64,000 nt of DNA, from contig OY970336.1 of NCBI GenBank assembly GCA_963717455.1, positions 1,116,001 to 1,180,000 of the forward strand, read 5' to 3'. Numbering within the stretch: position 1 is the stretch's first letter; every line of letters begins with the position of its first letter. Positions 25,669 to 32,999 of the stretch are shown piece after piece. A program made the position numbers and the translations under genes. The notes under the pieces are model-generated. The model saw only the letters and a list, made by a program, of their open reading frames with translations, ran no database searches and was not told the origin of the DNA. Source of the stretch: Bog-473 sp963717455 (lineage in GTDB: Bacteria; Actinomycetota; Acidimicrobiia; Acidimicrobiales; RAAP-2).

Positions 25669-26582
25669 GCCCGGTCCAACGAGACTCGACTGCCGGGCAC
25701 GCCTACCTCGACCTCCAGCAGATGGCGCGGCAGGGTGGTCGACCGACCCAAGAGCTGTTGCTGACGTACGTCCTCGAGCGGTTCCTGTTTCGGCTGTCGA
25801 GGTCCGCTTATCGTGACCGGTTGATTCTTAAGGGCGGAATGCTGCTGGCGGTACTCGGCAGCCGCCGGCCCACCGGTGACATCGACCTCTTGGCCCGTGC
25901 CATCGATAACGATGTGGGATCCATCGCAGATGTCGTTCGCACGGTGTTGTCGGTCACGGTCGACGATGGCGTCACCTTTGAGGCTGACGCAATGGGCACA
26001 GAGGTAATTCGCGATGCTGCGCTCTATTCCGGGGTGCGCATCAGCGTTCCTTCCCGAATCGATAGAGCCAAAGTGGTTCTACGCCTCGATGTCAACGTCG
26101 GAGATCCGGTGACGCCGGATCCGGTCGACGTCGAGTACCCGGCTCTTCTTGACCAACCATTCCATTTGCTCGGGTACCCCCTGGCCACCGTTCTCGCGGA
26201 GAAGCTCGTCACGATGATCGAGCGAGGGGCTGCGACGACGCGTGAGCGCGATTTCGCAGACGTCGTGGTCCTCTCTCGGCGCTATCAGATTCAGGCATCC
26301 GAGCTTCTGGCGGCTGTGAATGCGACCGCGGAGCACAGACAAGTTGCTCTACGTCCGCTCGCCCCTCTCCTCGGCGGTCTGGGGGACGAGCGCCAGCAGG
26401 CTTGGTTCACCTTCGTCACCGGAGCCGGACTTGAGGAGCTTGTACCGAGCACCTACCTCGATGCCATCAATCTGGTGGCGGCGTTCTTTGATCCGCTCGC
26501 TGGCGGATCAGTCGAGTCCGGTCACTGGGATCCACATTCCGGTGGCTGGGTCGATAGCCCAGATGAAAGCGACCCCGAGTAG
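25665..26582 (+). CDS. AbiEii-like nucleotidyltransferase toxin (element 2)
   Basis: A 305-residue nucleotidyltransferase-fold protein: LILKGGMLLAVL (about residues 54-65), the acidic pair in RPTGDIDLLAR (about 69-79), and LAEKLVTMIERG (about 177-188). It belongs to the AbiEii branch that lacks further domains. The GTG at 25665 overlaps the antitoxin TGA. The primase-helicase follows after 6 bases, so all three are almost certainly one transcript. The substrate may be tRNA or another RNA; not knowable here. Confidence 0.85.
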   Translation: MSPVQRDSTAGHAYLDLQQMARQGGRPTQELLLTYVLERFLFRLSRSAYRDRLILKGGMLLAVLGSRRPTGDIDLLARAIDNDVGSIADVVRTVLSVTVDDGVTFEADAMGTEVIRDAALYSGVRISVPSRIDRAKVVLRLDVNVGDPVTPDPVDVEYPALLDQPFHLLGYPLATVLAEKLVTMIERGAATTRERDFADVVVLSRRYQIQASELLAAVNATAEHRQVALRPLAPLLGGLGDERQQAWFTFVTGAGLEELVPSTYLDAINLVAAFFDPLAGGSVESGHWDPHSGGWVDSPDESDPE

Positions 26583-26588
26583 GTATCG

Positions 26589-28991
26589 ATGAGCGACAAC
26601 GAACCTCCGGAAATTGAGGCGCTTATCAACGAGGTCCATGCGCTCCGAACTGAGAACGAGCGCCTGAGATCGCTGCTGGGCCTTGACAAGGCGAGCCGGC
26701 ACAAAGTCACCCAACCCTGGGAACCGACGCTTTTCGCCGAGTCGGATCCGAGGGACCTCGCCAGCGGCATCAACGGGGACTCTCCGGCTGGGGCCAAGAT
26801 CGCCTTCTTCCGCTCGCTATTCGCGGGACGCGACGATGTGTACGCCCTTCGCTGGGAGAGCGCGAGGACGGGCAAGAAGGGCTGGAGCCCCGCCGTCGTA
26901 GGTGGCTGGGCGAACGCGAAGAAGCCTGGTCGTGCGTACCGACCACTTGACGACGGAGTCGTGGAATCGCACCTCGCTGGCGAGAGTCACCTCGGGCTCT
27001 ACCCGCTGCGTCGCGGCGACGAATGTCGACTCTTGGCCTGTGATTTCGATGGAACTGGGTGGGTGCTCGATGCGCTGGCTTATCTCGACGCTGCTGCCGC
27101 GATCGGCGTTCCCGTCGCGCTCGAGCGATCACGCTCGGGTGAAGGAGCGCACACCTGGACCTTCTTTTCCGGACCCGTTCCGGCTACTTCGGCTCGACGC
27201 CTGGGAGTGCACATCCTCCGCCAGGCAATGGAGATCCGAGCCGAGATCGATCTGTCGAGTTACGACCGCCTTTTCCCCACCCAGGACTTTGTCCCGAAGG
27301 GGTCTTTCGGGAACCTGATCGCTCTGCCCCTTCAAGGAGCGTGCCGGCGCCAAGGGAACACCGTCTTTCTCGACCCGGCCACGCTAGAGCCCTACGAGGA
27401 CCAGTGGGCATTCGTGGCGTCGATTCCATGTATGTCACCCGAAGCCGTGGCGGCACTTGAGAAGACGTTGGCGCCCATCGCCGCCGGACCGGATGATGCG
27501 ATGTACCGACGGCCACTGGCGCACGTCGCACATCAGAAGCCGCCGGAAGCGATCCGGGCCGTCTCAGGCGCCATGTTGGCCATTGACCGCATCGGTGTGC
27601 CGCCATCTCTGATAGCAGCGCTCAAGCATCTGGCCTCGTTGCACAATCCGGAGTACTACGAAAAGGAACGGCTCCGCTTCTCAACGTGGAATACGCCTCG
27701 GTTCCTGCGGTGCTATGGAGAGACCATCGATCAGCTCCTGCTCCCACGCGGAATTGCGGACCATGCAGCCCGCATGGTCGGAGAGGCCGGCAGCAAGCTC
27801 GAAGTCTCCGACGCATGCTCGTCGCCCAATTCCATCGACATCTCACTGCGGGCCGATCTTTCGGAACGTCAGCAGACCGCACTTGATGCTCTCATTCCAC
27901 ATCATCTGGGTGTACTCGTGGCACCTCCCGGCTCGGGCAAGACCGTCATCGCCTGTGGAGTCATCGCCCACCGCCGGCTCCCCACGCTCATAATCGTCGA
28001 TCGGCAGCCCCTGGTCGAGCAGTGGCGAGAGCGCCTTGGAGAGCATCTCGGAATCGGCGCCAAGGAGATCGGTCAGCTTGGTGGCGGCCGCAACAAAGCA
28101 AAGGGGACCGTCGACATCGCGATGGCGCAGAGCCTCGCCCGTCGGGAGGATCTTGGCGAAATCGCGAAGGTGTATGGCCTCGTCATCGTCGACGAGTGTC
28201 ATCACGTCCCCGCGGTCACTTTTGAGCGCGTCGTGCGTGAAATGCCAGTACGTCATTGGCTCGGCCTGACAGCGACCCCCTACCGGCGAGATCATCTCGA
28301 AAAGCTCATCATGATGTATTGCGGAGCGGAGCGATATCGGATGGCGCCGGACCACGACGAGCACCTCCGGGTTGAGCGGGTTCTTGTCACGCACGCCACC
28401 GGCCATGAACAGCCCGACGACGAGGAGGTAGGCATTCAAGCCGTATTCCGGGCTCTCGTCGAAGATGAGGAGCGTTCGCGGCAGATCTGCGGTGACATCG
28501 CTGCAGCCGTTGAGGCCGGGCGGAACTGTCTCGTGCTCACGCAGTGGACCGAGCACCTCGAAGCGCTCTCGGGGGAACTCCAACGTCTCGGGATCGAAGC
28601 GATCGTCATGCGAGGCGGAATGGGTAAGAAGGCACGGGCGAGCGCCTCGGCCCAGATCGAGGCGCAGGCCTCTGCTGGAGGCCTCGCACTACTGGCGACT
28701 GGAAGCTTTCTGGGGGAGGGATTCGACCTACCCCAGCTCGACACGTTGTTCCTCGCGTTTCCCTTGGCATTCAAGGGCCGCATCGTCCAGTACGTGGGAC
28801 GAGTGCTTCGGCCTATGCCCGGAAAATCGCGAGTCGAGGTGCACGACTATGTCGATATGAATGTTCCCGTGCTGGCTCGGATGCAGGCGAAACGTCTCCC
28901 GGCCTATGCCTCGCTGGGTTTTCCCGTCGACAAGACGGCACGACGCCAGAGCAAGGTGAAGACGGCGGATTCACCAGAGCTCCGCCCCTAG
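26589..28991 (+). CDS. TOTE-type archaeo-eukaryotic primase fused to superfamily 2 helicase
   Basis: An 800-residue protein. Residues 8-33 form a short leucine-zipper-like coil. Residues about 65-300 match the TOTE-type archaeo-eukaryotic primase: FFRSLFAGRDDVYALRWE, the catalytic DxD in LACDFDGTGW (D152/D154), LERSRSGEGAHTWTFF, and SYDRLFPTQDFVPKGSFGNL. Residues about 415-780 are an SF2 helicase with Walker A APPGSGKT (about 445), DECH (about 535), LTATPYRR, and QYVGRVLRP. The cysteines that many relatives carry after GYSPA are absent here (GWSPAVVGGW). Such proteins belong to anti-invader conflict systems. It is the last gene of the operon and full length. Confidence 0.87.
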   Translation: MSDNEPPEIEALINEVHALRTENERLRSLLGLDKASRHKVTQPWEPTLFAESDPRDLASGINGDSPAGAKIAFFRSLFAGRDDVYALRWESARTGKKGWSPAVVGGWANAKKPGRAYRPLDDGVVESHLAGESHLGLYPLRRGDECRLLACDFDGTGWVLDALAYLDAAAAIGVPVALERSRSGEGAHTWTFFSGPVPATSARRLGVHILRQAMEIRAEIDLSSYDRLFPTQDFVPKGSFGNLIALPLQGACRRQGNTVFLDPATLEPYEDQWAFVASIPCMSPEAVAALEKTLAPIAAGPDDAMYRRPLAHVAHQKPPEAIRAVSGAMLAIDRIGVPPSLIAALKHLASLHNPEYYEKERLRFSTWNTPRFLRCYGETIDQLLLPRGIADHAARMVGEAGSKLEVSDACSSPNSIDISLRADLSERQQTALDALIPHHLGVLVAPPGSGKTVIACGVIAHRRLPTLIIVDRQPLVEQWRERLGEHLGIGAKEIGQLGGGRNKAKGTVDIAMAQSLARREDLGEIAKVYGLVIVDECHHVPAVTFERVVREMPVRHWLGLTATPYRRDHLEKLIMMYCGAERYRMAPDHDEHLRVERVLVTHATGHEQPDDEEVGIQAVFRALVEDEERSRQICGDIAAAVEAGRNCLVLTQWTEHLEALSGELQRLGIEAIVMRGGMGKKARASASAQIEAQASAGGLALLATGSFLGEGFDLPQLDTLFLAFPLAFKGRIVQYVGRVLRPMPGKSRVEVHDYVDMNVPVLARMQAKRLPAYASLGFPVDKTARRQSKVKTADSPELRP

Positions 28992-29016
28992 GACGGAGAG
29001 GATTTCGGGAACCCAC

Positions 29017-29036
29017 TGCCCATCCATCTGCCCATC
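29017..29036 (+). repeat. Arm-type repeat doublet, right end of element 2
   Basis: TGCCCATC occurs at 29017-29024 and 29029-29036, an exact 12-base period, within a tandem of CTGCCCATCCAT. The octamer also occurs at the left end of element 2 and is unlike the ACCCAACA doublets of element 1. Confidence 0.62.
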
Positions 29037-29141
29037 CATTCCATGGGATTGGCCGGACACGGGCAGAACTCCTAGACGCATGTAGGCCAATGACCAGGGA
29101 GGATTGTACGGGAGCGCACATGCTGGACATTCCTGGCCGAT

Positions 29142-29186
29142 CTCTCAAGGTGGCGACACGGGTTCGAATCCCGTTGGGGCTGCAAA
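29142..29186 (+). repeat. Attachment repeat copy C (right end of element 2)
   Basis: 45 bases identical to 11027-11071, from the tRNA-Glu anticodon loop through the acceptor end and three A residues. No 5' half of a tRNA precedes it. Chromosomal genes resume beyond it. Confidence 0.92.
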
Positions 29187-29291
29187 AATGGCGGTTTCAA
29201 GGGGTTCACGCCAGGTTTTTGAGACTGTACGAGGATGTATCGCTCCGGGGTGGTGCCGGCCCGACGGGTCGTCCCCCGAATCGCGGATTTG

Positions 29292-29954
29292 TTACTGAGG
29301 TTCTGGCGGTCCGGAGTCGAGATAGGTGAGCACGGCGCGTACCCGGCGATTGGTGTCGTCATCGGTGCTGATGTCCAGTTTGGTGAAGATGGCGGTCGTG
29401 TACTTGCTGATCGTTCCTTCGCTGAGGAACAGGCGACCAGAGATCGCCGTGTTGGAGAGGCCCTCGGCCATCAGGGCCAGCACGGAGCTTTCCCGCTCGG
29501 TGAGGGTGCCGATTGGGTCGGCCCGGGCTGGCCGGCCGAGCAGTTTGGCCACCACGGTGGGGTCGAGTGCCGTTCCGCCCCCGGCAACCCGGTCGAGGGC
29601 GTCGAGAAACTGGTCCGCGTCCATGACCCGGTCCTTGAGCAGGTAGCCGATGCCGCCGTGGCCGTCCGCCAGGAGCTCTCGGGCGTAGAGCTGCTCGACG
29701 TGTTGAGAGAGGATTAGAACCGGCAGGCCTGAAATCTCCTGGCGGGCGGCAAGAGCAGCGCGCAACCCCTCGTCGGTGAAGGTGGGCGGCAGGCGCACGT
29801 CCAGCACGGCGACATCGGGTCGCAGGCCGACAATCGCGTCGAGTGCGGCGGGCCCGGTCTCGACTGAGGCGATCACCGTGTGACCATGCGCCTCGAGCAG
29901 ACGGACCAGACCGTCGCGGAGCAAGAAGAGGTCTTCGGCCACTACAACTCGCAT
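29292..29954 (-). CDS. NarL/LuxR-family response regulator
   Basis: A 220-residue two-component regulator. The receiver domain (residues 1-120) has the acidic pocket in VVVAEDLFLLRDG, the phosphoacceptor aspartate in VAVLDVRLPP (about residue 54), and the lysine in GIGYLLKDRV. The C-terminal LuxR-type HTH is LTERESSVLALMAEGLSNTAISGRLF. It overlaps the kinase gene by 13 bases and is its likely partner. Confidence 0.95.
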   Translation of the reverse strand: MRVVVAEDLFLLRDGLVRLLEAHGHTVIASVETGPAALDAIVGLRPDVAVLDVRLPPTFTDEGLRAALAARQEISGLPVLILSQHVEQLYARELLADGHGGIGYLLKDRVMDADQFLDALDRVAGGGTALDPTVVAKLLGRPARADPIGTLTERESSVLALMAEGLSNTAISGRLFLSEGTISKYTTAIFTKLDISTDDDTNRRVRAVLTYLDSGPPEPQ

Positions 29955-31282
29955 GGCACCGTCAAGGTAACGCGGGTTGGGCCTCCGGTTGGGCTGTCTA
30001 TGTCGATCTGACCTTCGAATGCCCTCACCCGGCGTGAGATGCCTTCGAGCCCGGAGCCCCCGGAGGCGGTCGCACCACCGATGCCGTCGTCGGAGGTCAC
30101 GGCCCGAAGTTCGCCGTGAGCGTGGGAGAGCTCGACTTTGGCGTGGGAGGCGCGGGAGTGCTTGGCGACGTTGGTGAGCAACTCAGCGATGGAGAAGTAC
30201 AGGGCCGCCTCGATCGGTTGTTCGGGGCGGCCCGCGAGGGTGCTCTGGACATCCACGTCGAGCGGGGCGTCGATGGCCAGGGCTCGGACCGCGTCGACCA
30301 GGCCCCGCTCGACGAGGACCGGCGGATTGATTCCCCGGACCAGAGTTCGCAGCTGGTCGAGGGCTATCACGGTGGAGCCCCGCGCCTCACGGATGATCTT
30401 CTTGGCCCCTTCCGGATCTGTGTCGATGAGCCCCTCGGCCGCGTTCAGGTACATGCCCAGGGCCACGATGCGAGCCTGGGCGCCGTCGTGCAGGCTGCGC
30501 TCGATCCGCTCCAGCTCGGCCGCTTGGGCGTGGGTCAGATCGGCACGGATCGACTCCAGACGGGCGATGCGGGTCTCGGCTGTGGCGCTGGGGCCGGGGG
30601 CGAGGTATCGAAGAGCGACGGGAGAGAAGATCCGCCAGGCGAAAGGGGCCGCGGCCAGGCTGCATACGAGCAGTTCCAGCGACAGTGCGGAGCCGATGGC
30701 GGCGGAGTAGATCGCCCCGCCGGCGAGCAGCAGCGGGACCGCCGCGACTGGTACCACCGTCACCGCGGCGACGAGTTGCCAGGTGTAGTCGCGCCACAGT
30801 TGCGGGTCACGGTCGGCGCTGCGAATCGACAAAGCAAGGCTGTGGTCCAACAGCCAGGCGTGGGTGCGCGCCTCCCGCTCGGTCTCGTAGTAGCGGTGGC
30901 CGTTCCACCAGTAGCCGGTGGACATGTGGGTGATCGGCCGCGGAGGTCGGTAGGGCGAGGGGATCTCAGTGCCGAGCCAACGGCCGCCCCGGCGACGCAG
31001 GAACTGGGTCGTTGTTGCACCGAGCCCCGTCATGCTCAGGCCGAACGCGCTAACCGCCCATACGGCCGCCATCGCCCATTCCCCGACCGCCGCCACGAGG
31101 CGCACCGGTTGCGGGGCGGCCAGATGAGCAGACCAAGACCGGCTGAAGGAGAGCCCGAAGATCGCGACAGCGATGGTTATGCCGGGAACGACGCCCGCCA
31201 CGGCGAGCAGGACCGCTGACCGGTAGTAGCCGGTCAGCGTGGCCCACACCCACCGTGACGGACTCGAATGCACGCCGCTCAT
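29942..31282 (-). CDS. Membrane sensor histidine kinase, HisKA_3 type
   Basis: A 446-residue kinase with an N-terminal membrane region of about four helices arranged around a cytoplasmic tryptophan/tyrosine-rich stretch (WWNGHRYYETEREARTHAWL). The dimerisation/phosphoacceptor helix is ELERIERSLHDGAQARIVAL, with His near residue 250. The ATPase domain shows LLTNVAKHSRASH (N box) and SDDGIGGA/GSGLEGI (G boxes). ATG at 31282 is preferred over an upstream extension, which lies in the gap after the small membrane gene. The signal sensed is unknown. Confidence 0.9.
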   Translation of the reverse strand: MSGVHSSPSRWVWATLTGYYRSAVLLAVAGVVPGITIAVAIFGLSFSRSWSAHLAAPQPVRLVAAVGEWAMAAVWAVSAFGLSMTGLGATTTQFLRRRGGRWLGTEIPSPYRPPRPITHMSTGYWWNGHRYYETEREARTHAWLLDHSLALSIRSADRDPQLWRDYTWQLVAAVTVVPVAAVPLLLAGGAIYSAAIGSALSLELLVCSLAAAPFAWRIFSPVALRYLAPGPSATAETRIARLESIRADLTHAQAAELERIERSLHDGAQARIVALGMYLNAAEGLIDTDPEGAKKIIREARGSTVIALDQLRTLVRGINPPVLVERGLVDAVRALAIDAPLDVDVQSTLAGRPEQPIEAALYFSIAELLTNVAKHSRASHAKVELSHAHGELRAVTSDDGIGGATASGGSGLEGISRRVRAFEGQIDIDSPTGGPTRVTLTVPCEL

Positions 31283-31307
31283 TTTCGCGGTTCGTCTGAA
31301 TAACTGG

Positions 31308-31550
31308 TTACCAGCAGCGGTCGCCGGCCGCAACGGGCATGGCCTCGGCTGCTTGGGCTTTGCGCCGCCCGAGGTAGGCCGCGATGCAGAAGGCGATGCC
31401 GACCGCGGCGGCGATGATGCCGTGGATAAGCAGCCAAGACGCGACGGTCGCCGCCAGTCCGAGCAGGGCCAGCCCGACGAAAGTCACGCTGACCCCGACG
31501 ATGGCTCGCAGACGGGGATTCAAACGGCGGATGATGAACAGGAACAGCAT
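31308..31550 (-). CDS. Small two-helix membrane protein
   Basis: An 80-residue protein with two hydrophobic segments (about residues 17-38 and 41-60) and a basic end. AGGAGG lies close ahead of the ATG at 31550. It is 25 bases upstream of the histidine kinase on the same strand, so it probably shares its transcript and could modulate the sensor. No family recognised. Confidence 0.7.
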   Translation of the reverse strand: MLFLFIIRRLNPRLRAIVGVSVTFVGLALLGLAATVASWLLIHGIIAAAVGIAFCIAAYLGRRKAQAAEAMPVAAGDRCW

Positions 31551-32038
31551 TTCGACCTCCTCTGGTCCCTGGACCCGGGCGGTCCAGCTTCATCTGACGG
31601 TAAAGAAATCGGTGCCCCTCGGATAGCCGTCCAGCCCCCGTATCAGGGTGGGGCCAGACCCACACCTCGGGCTGAGGGGAGGAAGGATGCTCGGGTGACG
31701 ATACGAATGCACGAGAACGAGATCGACGTAGACGAAACGCCGGTGTCTCAGGCTTCAAGAGATTGAGCACACCGAGGACGACTCATATGGGGCGTTTTGC
31801 CTGTGGGAATGCGACACGTCCCCATTGATCGAAGATCTGGTTGCCGGGTGGCACAACGGACGCCCGGCAAATGAGGAGCCCGCATTGTTGCGGCACTTCA
31901 AGACCAGTTTGCAATGAACTGGGTCGCTCCAAGTTGTGTTGCAGGCCACGTAACCCGTCAAGGTGCTCGACCCATAAGCGTCAGCTCGCCGGCGCAGCAG
32001 GAGCAAACGGGTCCGAGTGACACAGAGGAGCGGTAGGG
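31551..32038 (+). pseudogene. Intergenic stretch with two coding remnants
   Basis: No intact gene is seen. From GTG 31695 or ATG 31707 to a stop at 31764 the frame encodes MHENEIDVDETPVSQASRD. The start resembles the N-terminus of aminoglycoside-phosphotransferase-like proteins (MHxxEIDID), but the gene stops at once. A different frame, open from 31732 to 31917, reads like real protein (SYGAFCLWECDTSPLIEDLV and so on) yet has no start. These are probably fragments of lost genes; the first resemblance is short and tentative. Confidence 0.4.
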
Positions 32039-32920
32039 TTGGATTCGGTGTTACTCGTAGGGACGAAGCAGGGCCTTCTCGACCTGGACGCCGGCCACAC
32101 CCTTGTCGACGGGCACACCGTCACCGCCTTGGCAGCTGGCCCCAGGAGCTGGCACGCACTCCTGGATCGTCGGGTCGTCATCCGCCTCGACGACGGAGGG
32201 GTCATGACCGTCGGCGAGTTACCTGCCGACGACGGCCAGAGCTTGGCTGTCCTGGCCGACGGAACTGTTGTCGTAGGCCGAACCGGTGCCCGTCTTGCCA
32301 CGGTCGGCGCCCAGGTGAAGGACGTCAGTGCTTTCGAACAGTTGCCGGATCGAGACCACTGGAAGAACCCGGCCAATCCGACGCCCGATACCCGGTCCAT
32401 GGCGACCAGCGGCGAGGACCTGTGGGTCAACGTCCACGTCGGCGGCCTGTGGCACTCAGGCGACCGAGGGGATAGCTGGCACGGGGTGATTGAACCCGAT
32501 GCCGACATCCACGAGGTGCGGGCGGAAAACGGATCGGTGGCCGTGGCGGCGGCAGTTGGATTCGGCTGGAGCGAAGACGGCGGGAAATCGTGGTCGTGGA
32601 GCACCGAGGGACTCCACGACAGTTATCTGCGGGCGCTGTGCATCGAGGGCGAGACCGCCTACGTTTCGGCCTCAGACGGGCCGTTCACAAACCGCGGCGC
32701 CGTGTACCGGGCGCGGCTCGGGTCGGCGTTCGTCCGTTGTGAAGAGGGTTTGCCTGAATGGTTCCCAGACAACGTCGACACCGGGCACCTTGATGCTGCC
32801 GGCGGTCGTGCCGTCATCGGTTTCGGGGAGGAGGTCCATGTCTCCGAAGACGACGGTGAGTCGTGGCACGCCAAGAAGGTTCCCGGCGTGATCACGGCGG
32901 TCCGCCTCGGGCAGAACTGA
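32039..32920 (+). CDS. Beta-propeller (sialidase/BNR-like) protein
   Basis: A 293-residue cytoplasmic-looking protein made of repeated strands with BNR-type Asp boxes: HSGDRGDSWHG, SEDGGKSWSW and SEDDGESWHA. The opening VLLVGTKQGLLDL is typical of the family sometimes annotated as exo-alpha-sialidase or WD40/YVTN repeat protein; no signal peptide is present and no glycosidase residues are evident. The TTG at 32039 is used because GAGGAG lies eight bases upstream; a GTG at 32048 is the alternative. Role unknown. Confidence 0.82.
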   Translation: MDSVLLVGTKQGLLDLDAGHTLVDGHTVTALAAGPRSWHALLDRRVVIRLDDGGVMTVGELPADDGQSLAVLADGTVVVGRTGARLATVGAQVKDVSAFEQLPDRDHWKNPANPTPDTRSMATSGEDLWVNVHVGGLWHSGDRGDSWHGVIEPDADIHEVRAENGSVAVAAAVGFGWSEDGGKSWSWSTEGLHDSYLRALCIEGETAYVSASDGPFTNRGAVYRARLGSAFVRCEEGLPEWFPDNVDTGHLDAAGGRAVIGFGEEVHVSEDDGESWHAKKVPGVITAVRLGQN

Positions 32921-32999
32921 GGACCCTCCCGCCCGACGTTTGCGAGCTCGTCCAAGTTGGCCTGAGGCGCGAATGCAAAATCCATCGGTAGCTTGGAAG

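Larger units (their letters stand above)
24778..29186. mobile_element. Element 2: integrase-less att-bounded cassette
   Basis: A segment of about 4.4 kb between attachment copies B and C, containing only the operon AbiEi-like, AbiEii-like and TOTE-type primase-helicase. No integrase, excisionase or relaxase is present. Its ends carry TGCCCATC-type repeats with a 12-base period, different from those of element 1, so it probably moves using another integrase in trans or has lost its own. Fits the idea of a cis-mobilizable element or defence satellite. Confidence 0.8.

Noticed and set aside
11025..29186. Interpreting the three repeats as a CRISPR-like array
   Set aside because: Repeats are over 4 kb apart, correspond to tRNA-Glu, and no cas genes are present.
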